Source: Laceyella tengchongensis (lineage in GTDB: Bacteria > Bacillota > Bacilli > Thermoactinomycetales > Thermoactinomycetaceae). From it: a DNA stretch of 64,000 nucleotides. The translations under genes were made by a program, and so were the position numbers. The notes beneath the pieces were generated by a model. The model did not search any database. It worked only from the letters and a program-made list of their open reading frames with translations, and was not told the origin of the DNA. The DNA is taken from positions 124,001-188,000 of the forward strand of contig NZ_FXTU01000001.1 in assembly GCF_900182735.1 (NCBI RefSeq), given 5' to 3'. This document shows, piece by piece, positions 58,201 through 64,000 of this stretch. Each line of letters starts with the position of its first letter. Within the stretch, counting starts at the first letter, position 1.

Positions 58201-59551
58201 AGCCTATATTTACCGCGCGGGGACGGTGGGCACCGTCCAAGAAAAGACCGGATATGGGTACGCCAAAAAATACGCGGAGCAAAAAGAGATCACATTGCGG
58301 CAAGCGGAGCTGGATCGGCTGGCGCAAGGATGCGTTGGGGTCAAACGTTCGTCGGGTCAACATCCAGGGGGACTGATGGTTGTGCCCCAAAACAAAGAAG
58401 TCTTCGACTTTACCCCGATTCAGCATCCAGCCGATGATATGAAGTCGGGCACGATCACGACGCACTTTGATTACAACGCGATCAGCGGGAAAATCTTAAA
58501 GTTGGACCTGTTGGGGCATACCGGTCCGACGATCCAGCGTTATCTGCACGAAATGACGGGAATCGACCCGACCAAAGTGCCGCTCGGTGATCCCAAGGTG
58601 ATCGAACTGTTCCGTAGCACCAAAAGTTTGGGGATCAGTCCTGAAGACATTAATGGCATTGAACACGGTACCCTTGGCATTCCCGAGTTTGGCACTTACT
58701 TTGCCCGCGGGATTCTCAAAGATGCCAAACCCAAACGCTTTAGTGAACTGGTGCGCATTTCCGGGCTGTCACACGGAACGGACGTATGGCAAGGAAACGT
58801 GCAGGATTTGATCAATGAGGGTGTCTGTACCCTGTCAGAAGCGATCTGTTGCCGCGACGATATCATGTTGTATCTGATCCGCATGGGACTGCCAGCCAAA
58901 GCGGCCTTCAAAATCATGGAGAAGGTGCGTAAAGGGAAAGGCGTGACAGAGGAAGAAGCGGACTTGATGCGGCAACACAATGTACCGGAGTGGTACATCG
59001 GTTCCTGCCAGAAGATCAAGTACATGTTTCCGCGGGCTCACGCTGCCGCTTATGTGACTGCGGCGGTGCGGATTGGTTGGTACAAGGTGTATTATCCAGC
59101 AGAGTTTTATGCGGCTTTGTTCTCCACCAAAACGAAAGACTTTGACATCGAAGAGGTGCTCAAAGGATATAATCATGTGTCTCGCTTGATCAAAGAGATC
59201 AATGAGAAAGGATTCCAAGCGTCAGCCAAGGAGAAGGCTTTCTTGACGGTGTTGGAATTGGTGCAGGAAATGTATGCGCGTGGCGTCAAGATCAAATCGG
59301 TGGATCTCTATCGTTCGCCAGCGGAGAAATTTACGGTGATCGATGGAGAGCTTGTGCCGCCCTTCGCTTCAATTTCCGGCGTGGGCGAGAGCGCCGCACA
59401 AAATATCGTGGAAGCGCGCAAAGAGGGCGAGTTCCTCTCAAAAGATGACTTGCAAAAGCGGGCGCGCCTGTCCAGTACCGTGATAGAAGTGCTTGATCGC
59501 TTGGGGTGTCTGGAAGGTTTGCCGCAAAGCAATCAATTGGCGTTGTTTTAA
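55235..59551 (+). CDS. polC: DNA polymerase III alpha subunit, PolC type
   Basis: A 1438-residue replicative polymerase. N-terminal domain, an OB-fold (about residues 225-330), a PHP domain beginning LHLHTSMSTMDG (about 339), a 3-prime-5-prime exonuclease inserted in it (FDVETTG, about 428), a zinc-ribbon region (CESCQYSEF and CPKCGTD, about 912-945), and the palm with PDIDLNFDGEYQ (about 966). PolC is the main leading-strand polymerase of low-GC Gram-positives. It is full length and begins at ATG 55235 after GGGGTGAGGGG. Confidence 0.97.
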   Translation: MTGQEALVNLFKEVQLPTEWLDQQFKEGTITEVLVDRAAQAWKIRIRLPEPIDAGIWQEFQVRIKKHFQPHIQVNVLFDYDHIDHDTVLNMYKGFIQRWIQERVAPAASTWFGQTEWRIQDGVIRIDFPNPATLQMAEQRGLERHIARCYQRITGAELRVRFVCEKPELEVSPAAYFQEKKQQEERQLVAQALAEQKERAEKAKSGEKPDVPGPVLEKKIGYAIQDEPVSIASITEEERKVTIKGKVFKAEVKELKSGRKLLTFNITDYTNSIACKFFASPREKEQEQIIAMIKDGDWLKVRGSVQFDTFSRELVMMVSDLMEVHVPERMDTAEEKRVELHLHTSMSTMDGITDVGKVIERVAKWGHRAVAVTDHGGAQAFPDAYDASKKHGVKVLYGLEANVVDDGVPMVMNAADRVLADDTYVVFDVETTGLSAVHDVIIELAAVKLKNGEIIDTFSEFANPHRKLSQQIIELTHITDDMLTDAPEIDDVIARFLSFIEDSVLVAHNARFDMGFLQEAVKRIGEKPVTNPVLDTLELARFLFPTLRNHRLNTLADKLGVKLEQHHRAIYDAEATGHILWKMLLMAKEKGITNLAELNEQRNDTDYTRMRPFHAILLVKNQEGMKNLYKLISMSHLKYFYRVPRIPRSELVKHREGLIIGSGCERGELYEAALNKAPSEVEEIARFYDYLEIQPVEYNMHLVEKGLVESPERLREANRLLVEIGERLGKPVVATSNSHYLDEHEAIFREIIAMNQTGAKPQLPLPKAHLRTTDEMLEEFSYLGAEKAKEVVVTNTQLIADQIDDGIKPFPDETFTPELEGAEEELTEICYRTAKEWYGDPLPEIVKSRLERELGSIIKHGFSVLYMISQKIVYKSLQDGFLVGSRGSVGSSLVAALSFISEVNPLPPHYRCESCQYSEFITDGSYESGFDLPDKKCPKCGTDLWKDGHDIPFETFLGFEGDKAPDIDLNFDGEYQLRAHQYTEELFGKAYIYRAGTVGTVQEKTGYGYAKKYAEQKEITLRQAELDRLAQGCVGVKRSSGQHPGGLMVVPQNKEVFDFTPIQHPADDMKSGTITTHFDYNAISGKILKLDLLGHTGPTIQRYLHEMTGIDPTKVPLGDPKVIELFRSTKSLGISPEDINGIEHGTLGIPEFGTYFARGILKDAKPKRFSELVRISGLSHGTDVWQGNVQDLINEGVCTLSEAICCRDDIMLYLIRMGLPAKAAFKIMEKVRKGKGVTEEEADLMRQHNVPEWYIGSCQKIKYMFPRAHAAAYVTAAVRIGWYKVYYPAEFYAALFSTKTKDFDIEEVLKGYNHVSRLIKEINEKGFQASAKEKAFLTVLELVQEMYARGVKIKSVDLYRSPAEKFTVIDGELVPPFASISGVGESAAQNIVEARKEGEFLSKDDLQKRARLSSTVIEVLDRLGCLEGLPQSNQLALF

Positions 59552-59562
59552 ATGAAAAGATA

Positions 59563-59593
59563 AAGCCCCCTTCTCTTGAAGAGGGGGCTTTTT
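59563..59593 (+). terminator. Terminator of polC
   Basis: AAGCCCCC / GGGGGCTT stem extended by a TTCTC-TTGA-AGA loop and a T run. Confidence 0.9.
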
Positions 59594-59699
59594 TGCGTAT
59601 ATGGTGCCTGAGCATCATCGCTGTTTTGTGCTTTAGACGGCCAACGCGACGAACCCCGCCTTCGGTTGAAAGCGGGATTGGTTGTTTAGAAGGTGGGGA

Positions 59700-60101
59700 T
59701 TATCTGTATCTACGCGCCACAAAAAATTGGACCAAAGGGTGTAGAACCAGTACGAAACATAAGGCTGCAAACAAAGTGATGTTGCCGAAATCCCCTTTTC
59801 GTAGAAACACAATCCGATCGACAATCCAAAAGACAAACAAACCGAGAGCGGAAATATGGTAACTGATGGTGGCGCTGTGATGGGTGATTTGTTTCCCCAT
59901 CTCATCTTTTGCCATTTTGAAATCGGTTCCCCAAGTGAACAGGTGCAGCGCCAGCACAAATAGCATGACGAGTGTCATGACATCCCCTTGATCAAACGGT
60001 TCGCCACGCAAATATTCAACCGTGTTCAATCCGATGACCAACAGACATAACAACCCTACCAATGTGATGAGAATGGGCGAACGTGATAATCGCTTTTTCA
60101 T
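59700..60101 (-). CDS. Four-helix membrane protein (DUF2178-like), partner of the XRE regulator
   Basis: A 133-residue integral membrane protein with about four hydrophobic segments (residues 10-30, 46-62, 85-104 and 110-128) and a polar middle. It resembles DUF2178-type proteins that sit behind short HTH repressors; the family call is tentative. ATG 60101 follows GGAGGGAT. It follows the XRE gene by 17 bp, so they form a two-gene operon. The role is unknown. Confidence 0.72.
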   Translation of the reverse strand: MKKRLSRSPILITLVGLLCLLVIGLNTVEYLRGEPFDQGDVMTLVMLFVLALHLFTWGTDFKMAKDEMGKQITHHSATISYHISALGLFVFWIVDRIVFLRKGDFGNITLFAALCFVLVLHPLVQFFVARRYR

Positions 60102-60118
60102 CTTATCCCTCCAAGATG

Positions 60119-60316
60119 TCAACTTTTTTTGAACTGGAATAATTGGTCCACAGTCACACCTAGCACGGCCGCCAATTGGAACGCCAAGGCCAAGCTGGGG
60201 TCATACTTGTTGTTTTCAATCGCATTAATGGTTTGGCGTGAGACATTGCATGCTTTGGCCAACTCATCTTGCGACAGGCCATGTATTTTTCGCAAAGCTT
60301 TGATTTGATTTTCCAT
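60119..60316 (-). CDS. XRE-family transcriptional regulator
   Basis: A 65-residue single-domain helix-turn-helix repressor. LSQDELAKACNVSRQTINAIENNKYDPSLALAFQLA spans helices 2-4 (residues about 12-46). Small YozG/YgzD-like regulators of this kind usually accompany a membrane protein gene, as here. A 20-bp perfect palindrome in its promoter is the likely autoregulatory operator. The ATG at 60316 is preceded by AGAGGAAGCC. Confidence 0.9.
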   Translation of the reverse strand: MENQIKALRKIHGLSQDELAKACNVSRQTINAIENNKYDPSLALAFQLAAVLGVTVDQLFQFKKS

Positions 60317-60336
60317 AGGCTTCCTCTGTTTCAATT

Positions 60337-60356
60337 ATGTAAAATATATTTTACAT
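60337..60356. promoter_or_regulatory. Palindromic operator ATGTAAAATATATTTTACAT
   Basis: A 20-bp perfect palindrome, 20 bp upstream of the XRE start and just after the -10 element. A second, shorter site ATGTTTTTTACAT lies at 60390-60402 near the -35 box. Such paired sites suit an autorepressor. Confidence 0.8.
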
Positions 60357-60360
60357 TTCG

Positions 60361-60389
60361 AGTGTACCGCCTCGTCGACTCGATGTCAA
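60361..60389 (-). promoter_or_regulatory. Promoter of the XRE/membrane-protein operon
   Basis: Minus-strand TTGACA (60384-60389) and TACACT (60361-60366), spacer 17 bp, with the palindromic operator immediately downstream. Confidence 0.75.
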
Positions 60390-60459
60390 ATGTTTTTTAC
60401 ATATGAAAGCAAAAAAGCCCGCCACAAGGGCGGACCTGTAGGAAATGGGGTACTGACGA

Positions 60460-60690
60460 TTAGCACCAGCCTAGATCGCAATGCTCGACATATGAATCAG
60501 CGGTGGAAGTAGCTGGCTTGGTTGATAATTGATACAGCTGTCCGTTTTCCAGTTGGTACGTTGGCGAGAGCGCAAGCCTTTCACCTGAAACACGCATTTC
60601 GCCGATCACTTGGCTCCCGAGGGAAAATACCAATTTTCCATTGTCCAATTTGATTTTCACTTGGTCAGTCACATTTGTTTTTCTTTGCAT
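60460..60690 (-). CDS. Small protein behind the broken peroxiredoxin gene (DUF2553/YusG-like, tentative)
   Basis: A 76-residue protein. The N-terminal part (TDQVKIKLDNGKLVFSLGSQVIGEM) and LENGQLYQL recall the DUF2553/YusG fold. The ending CDLGWC has two cysteines. ATG 60690 is nine bases after GAGGAGG, which overlaps the stop of the peroxiredoxin remnant, showing they were cotranscribed. The function is unknown. Confidence 0.6.
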   Translation of the reverse strand: MQRKTNVTDQVKIKLDNGKLVFSLGSQVIGEMRVSGERLALSPTYQLENGQLYQLSTKPATSTADSYVEHCDLGWC

Positions 60691-60704
60691 GTTTGTCATC
60701 CTCC

Positions 60705-61048
60705 TCATTTTTTGTTTGGTTTCCAATTAGCCGCACATTGCCCGCCTGATTGCAACGCTTGTAGGACACGCAACACTTCTTCCGCATTGCGACCGACATC
60801 CCCGTCAGTGGTCATCTGAAAACGAATAAGCCCATCTGGGTCGATAATGAACAAACCGCGTTGCTTTCTAGAGCGTGTCTGATGAATAGGCCAGCGGCTC
60901 CAAAAACCATTTTCTCCTTCGCTTTACCCTGTGCATCGGCGCTCCTCGAGAAAAGGTTTTTCCGCCGCTTCTTCCCTACCAACTTGATTTGCCAGACACA
61001 CCCTAGTGTGAATGATGGTGCGGGGAGTCCCACTTGCCGTTGAATCAT
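60705..61048 (-). pseudogene. Peroxiredoxin gene remnant interrupted by MITE copy 2
   Basis: The N terminus MIQRQVGLPAPSFT (61007-61048) has a strong ribosome binding site (AAGGAGG) and matches the start of AhpC-type peroxiredoxins. The C terminus (60705-60869, 54 codons) RKQRGLFIIDPDGLIRFQM, GDVGRNAEEVLRVLQ and GGQCAANWKPNKK matches the end of the same family. The middle, including the peroxidatic Cys, about 110-120 residues, is absent; MITE copy 2 (60868-61006) stands in its place and shifts the frame. The gene is therefore dead. Confidence 0.85.
60868..61006 (+). mobile_element. MITE copy 2 (139 bp) inside the peroxiredoxin remnant
   Basis: It is bounded by CTAG on both sides, begins AGCGTGTCTGATGAATAG and ends TTGCCAGACACACC. 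It is nearly identical to copy 1 over its whole length, so these two copies are recent. It replaces the middle of the peroxiredoxin gene. Confidence 0.9.
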
Positions 61049-61095
61049 GGCGATGCCTCCTTGTTTACCGGTGTAACATCAAGATAACAAACAAT

Positions 61096-61132
61096 GATAA
61101 TTATTGTCAATATCAAATTATAATTATTATCG
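61096..61132 (-). promoter_or_regulatory. PerR-type operators upstream of the peroxiredoxin remnant
   Basis: TTATAATTATTATCG (61118-61132) matches the Per box TTATAATNATTATAA at 13 of 15 positions; a second similar site lies at about 61096-61110 (TGATAATTATTGTCA). They lie about 50-80 bp before the gene start, where peroxide-inducible PerR control is expected. Confidence 0.7.
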
Positions 61133-61315
61133 TTAAATAACTATTATTGTTCAGTGGTCAGAGAGCTGAAAGGTGCGAAAAACGGCGTGTTTTATCAGTT
61201 TCGATCCCGCTATAATTTGTCACAAATTTTTGGTGAAAGGCGTCCCAAATTGAAAAGAACATGCGAATGAATATAGTGGATGCAGTTTATGATTGACTGG
61301 AAAGGGGATTTTCGC

Positions 61316-62998
61316 TTGAAGAAAAAGTTTTTCACAGGCGTCCTAGCCACAGCTGTAATCGGTTCCTTGCTTGTGCAACCGGCGTTGACTGATGCCGCGC
61401 CAAGCAAAAAGGTGAACTTGGCTGATGAAATGGTAAATTCGTTGCGTCTCAAAACCATTCATAAACTAGAAACTTATAAACAGGAAAAAACGAGTTCTTT
61501 CTCTCAGAAAACCGTGCGCGCCATGACGGCCGTAACGCAAGTCACGGTGGCTAACACCCTGAAGCCGAGCAATTTTCACTCTTACAAAATGCAGGTGACG
61601 AAAGGAGGTACCTTAAACGTCACCGAGCCGGCATCGGATGATTACGGATATGTTGTCGTGAACGAAGAGACCGGCAATGAATACTTCTCTGGAGATACAT
61701 TGACGGCGGGCACCTACCACTTTGTAGTCTTCAGCATGTCCGATGCGCCGGTCAGCTACAGCTTGAGCGTCAGCGGTGTGACCATGGAGATGGACACCCA
61801 GTTGCCAACGCTGAATGTGACCAGCCCAAAAACCATCGATCATCGTTTGCCGAAGAATACCACGGCTTTGACACTGAGCGGAAGCGCTACGGGTGCCAGC
61901 AACACGTTCTATGCGCTAGATGGTTCGGATGACATCTCGTTCAACAGCACCAGCTTCAACAAGCAAATTACGGTTTCCACCGGTTACCACGGGGTGGATT
62001 TGGGGGCAACCACGGCGACAGGCAACATGGTGGTGCAAAGCCATACGGTGACTGCTCCAGGGTTGAAACGCATTGCCGGTGCTGATCGCTATGCGGTGTC
62101 GGCTAACGTGAGCAAGGAGGCATTCCCTTATGGTGCGGATACGATTGTGCTCGCGCGTGGGGACTTGTACACGGATGCCTTGGCAGGTGGGCCGCTGGCG
62201 GCGTTGAACTTTGCGCCGATGCTCCTTACCACCACAGATGCTTTGCCTGCGCCAATTACTGCGGAGATCAAACGGTTGCAACCGTCCCGCGCCATCATCT
62301 TGGGCGGAACCGGGTCGGTGTCCACTGCAGTGGAAAACACATTGAGAAACATGGGTATGACTGTAGAACGGATCGCTGGTGCAGACCGCTTCGTGGTTTC
62401 CGCCAACATCGCGTCCCGGATCAAAGCAGATGGCTTTGAAACCGACACCGCAATCATTGCCAGCGGGTTGAACTATCCTGACGCCTTGTCCGCATCCAGC
62501 CCAGCAGGCCAAATTCCTCTGCCGATCTTGGAAGTGTCGACCAACTCCATTCCGGCTTCCATCGAGACTTACATCAAAGCCAACGGCATTAAAAACTTCA
62601 TCATTGTAGGCGGACCGAGTACTGTGTCCGACACAGTGAAGAACAAGCTCAAGTCCTTCGGCGGCGTGGTTGATCGCATCAGCGGAGCCAACCGTTTTGA
62701 AGTGGGTGTGAACATCGCCAACTACTTCTATGATGAACAATATGGCTTGATGGACCCCAGCAACATCGTCTTTGCCACCGGACTGGATTTCCCAGATGCC
62801 ATCTCTGGAAGCCCGATGGCGGCTAGCATCTATTCCCCGATGTTGCTCACCTACCGGGACAAATTGGACCCCATGGTGAAATCGTACCTGGAGAAGACGG
62901 TGCCAAGCATCACCAAGCGTGATGTGTTCTACTTGATCGGCAACACCACAACGGTGAATGCCACGGTGGAATCGTATCTGAAAAGCTTGATTGACTGA
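61316..62998 (+). CDS. Secreted protein with three cell-wall-binding repeats (CWB2 type)
   Basis: A 560-residue secreted protein. The signal peptide ends near residue 25. A central beta domain (residues about 80-170, like a pre-peptidase C-terminal domain) is followed by three CWB2 repeats (RIAGADRYAVS, RIAGADRFVVS, RISGANRFEVG). CWB2 triplets bind anionic polymers of the cell wall. The start is TTG 61316, eight bases after AAAGGGG; an in-frame ATG upstream at 61280 has no site. Its ligand or partner is unknown. Confidence 0.9.
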   Translation: MKKKFFTGVLATAVIGSLLVQPALTDAAPSKKVNLADEMVNSLRLKTIHKLETYKQEKTSSFSQKTVRAMTAVTQVTVANTLKPSNFHSYKMQVTKGGTLNVTEPASDDYGYVVVNEETGNEYFSGDTLTAGTYHFVVFSMSDAPVSYSLSVSGVTMEMDTQLPTLNVTSPKTIDHRLPKNTTALTLSGSATGASNTFYALDGSDDISFNSTSFNKQITVSTGYHGVDLGATTATGNMVVQSHTVTAPGLKRIAGADRYAVSANVSKEAFPYGADTIVLARGDLYTDALAGGPLAALNFAPMLLTTTDALPAPITAEIKRLQPSRAIILGGTGSVSTAVENTLRNMGMTVERIAGADRFVVSANIASRIKADGFETDTAIIASGLNYPDALSASSPAGQIPLPILEVSTNSIPASIETYIKANGIKNFIIVGGPSTVSDTVKNKLKSFGGVVDRISGANRFEVGVNIANYFYDEQYGLMDPSNIVFATGLDFPDAISGSPMAASIYSPMLLTYRDKLDPMVKSYLEKTVPSITKRDVFYLIGNTTTVNATVESYLKSLID

Positions 62999-63030
62999 TT
63001 AGATTTGCCTTAGGAAGAAGAAATCGAAAA

Positions 63031-63070
63031 AAGGCTGTTGACTCTGAACCGGGTCGACAGCCTTACTTTT
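63031..63070 (+). terminator. Terminator of the CWB2 protein gene
   Basis: 12-bp arms AAGGCTGTTGAC / GTCGACAGCCTT with 10-nt loop and a T-rich tail. Confidence 0.85.
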
Positions 63071-63283
63071 TGGAGTGAGGAAGTTGTCGGCACTTTATAT
63101 GAAATTGGGGGTGCTCGGGCTTAGCCTAAACCAGCTTGAAGGGCAACAAGTGATGCCAAGGGCGTGCTTTTGTCAAATTAGTAGAAACGTATAATAACAG
63201 CAAAGAATATTTATAAAAAACGAAATATATTTGTGGTATAAATGAAAAAGTAAGTGCTTAACTTCTAAGAGGAGGTTCACATC

Positions 63284-64000
63284 ATGAAAAAGCGCTTGCC
63301 CGTGCTTTTCGGTATCATTGCGATTGCTATTGGAGCGAGTATTTCAGTCTTTGCCCCCTCATCGAAGGCGGCCACGTACACTGCGACAGTGGACCGTGTG
63401 GTGGATGGGGATACGGTTTATTTGAAAGAGACCATCAAGGGCACGAATAAGGTGCGCATGTTGTCCATCGATACCCCGGAAACCAACTATCAAGGCGCTT
63501 CCCAAGAACCCTGGGGCACCAACGCCAAGAATTACTTGGCCCAACTCCTTCCCAGCGGAACCAAAGTGACAGTGGAGACGGACGTGGAAGAAACAGATGC
63601 TTATGGGCGCTTGTTGGCCCATCTCCACAAAGGTAGCTTAGACGTGAACAAAGAGATGGTGCGTCAAGGACATGCCGTTACTTATTATATTTGGCCCAAC
63701 CTGTTGCACTTCAGCGAATACCAAAATGCGTATCTCGAAGCGAAGCAGAATGGGCGCGGGATGTGGAGCACCGCCAACCCGATTAAGGAACTGCCGTTTG
63801 AATTCCGCGATCGGATCTCAGGGCAACCTCAAGACAAGTTTGTGGGTGATTACAGCACGAAGAAGTATGTAGCGCCGGCCGACTATAAGCAAGTGCCCAT
63901 TGAGAAGCGGGTGTTTTTCTTCAGTGAAGCGGATGCGAAAGCAGCGGGTTACACCAAGTCGAACAACGGAGGGACACCTGCGGGCAACTTAGTTATCAAC
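63284..64000 (+). CDS. Secreted thermonuclease (SNase family), truncated at window end
   Basis: 239 codons to the edge without a stop. A signal peptide (residues 1-29, ending SSKAA) precedes the SNase fold: VVDGDTV, VRMLSIDTPET (with the Arg, Asp and Glu of the active site) and DAYGRLLAHL with the second Arg. The segment after residue 150 (RVFFFSEADAKAAGYTKS) recalls a small metal-binding or excalibur-like appendage found in secreted nucleases. It degrades extracellular DNA or RNA. The ATG at 63284 follows AGGAGG. Confidence 0.9.
   Translation, partial: MKKRLPVLFGIIAIAIGASISVFAPSSKAATYTATVDRVVDGDTVYLKETIKGTNKVRMLSIDTPETNYQGASQEPWGTNAKNYLAQLLPSGTKVTVETDVEETDAYGRLLAHLHKGSLDVNKEMVRQGHAVTYYIWPNLLHFSEYQNAYLEAKQNGRGMWSTANPIKELPFEFRDRISGQPQDKFVGDYSTKKYVAPADYKQVPIEKRVFFFSEADAKAAGYTKSNNGGTPAGNLVIN

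Overview
The window is a stretch of a spore-forming, low-to-moderate GC member of the Bacillales. Evidence: PolC-type DNA polymerase III, Spo0E, a YhcN-type sporulation lipoprotein, a YutH spore-coat protein, AGGAGG-type ribosome binding sites and a run of genes with the Bacillus subtilis yut/yuz/yum/yui names. Three features point away from Bacillus itself and suggest a Thermoactinomycetaceae-like lineage: the futalosine menaquinone gene mqnE, a SufR-like Fe-S regulator and a RacA-like MerR protein. That genus-level assignment is inference.

Layout. 1-2.8 kb: MerR regulator, M23 cell-wall peptidase, and a Fur-box-controlled iron/siderophore uptake locus (binding protein divergent from two FecCD permeases, with no ATPase gene beside them). 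5-15.5 kb: lipA, yutC-like lipoprotein, yutD, small proteins, a RacA-like protein, yutE, a SufR-like regulator, a methyltransferase, yutF, an MBL hydrolase, yutG, an SDR and yutH. 16-25 kb: an oligopeptide ABC transporter operon with two tandem oppA genes and oppBCDF. 25-30 kb: an atypical Nramp protein, yutI, the mccA-mccB transsulfuration pair behind a structured leader, and yuzD. 30-35 kb: a poly-gamma-glutamate locus (pgsB, pgsC, pgsA, gamma-glutamyltransferase, and one unknown gene). 35-45 kb: yuzB, mqnE, spo0E, an IscA-type protein, yumC, an NDH-2, the tiny gene yuiA, hemQ, yuiB, a BtuF-like protein and yuiD. 45.7-46.1 kb: two tRNA-Leu genes. 46-55 kb: a LysM/GH18 spore hydrolase, glycerate kinase, a YkyA lipoprotein, a DEAD-box helicase, a Cys-rich PD-(D/E)XK nuclease, an acyl-CoA ligase and an M15 peptidase. 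55-59.5 kb: polC. 59.7-61 kb: an XRE regulator with a membrane protein, and a broken peroxiredoxin gene. 61-64 kb: a CWB2 surface protein and a truncated secreted nuclease.

The most unusual structure not explained by the genes is a family of short (about 120-140 bp) non-coding elements with CTAG-type target duplications and GCGTGTCTG inverted ends. They are present at least four times (16.05, 17.38, 39.01 and 60.87 kb). One copy sits exactly where the catalytic middle of a PerR-box peroxiredoxin gene should be, one lies against the ribosome binding site of oppA, and one supplies a stop codon. Further leads are a hairpin leader with two mutually exclusive folds before mccA, long perfect palindromes after each oppA gene, and a possible structured RNA at about 10.03-10.21 kb followed by tandem terminators.
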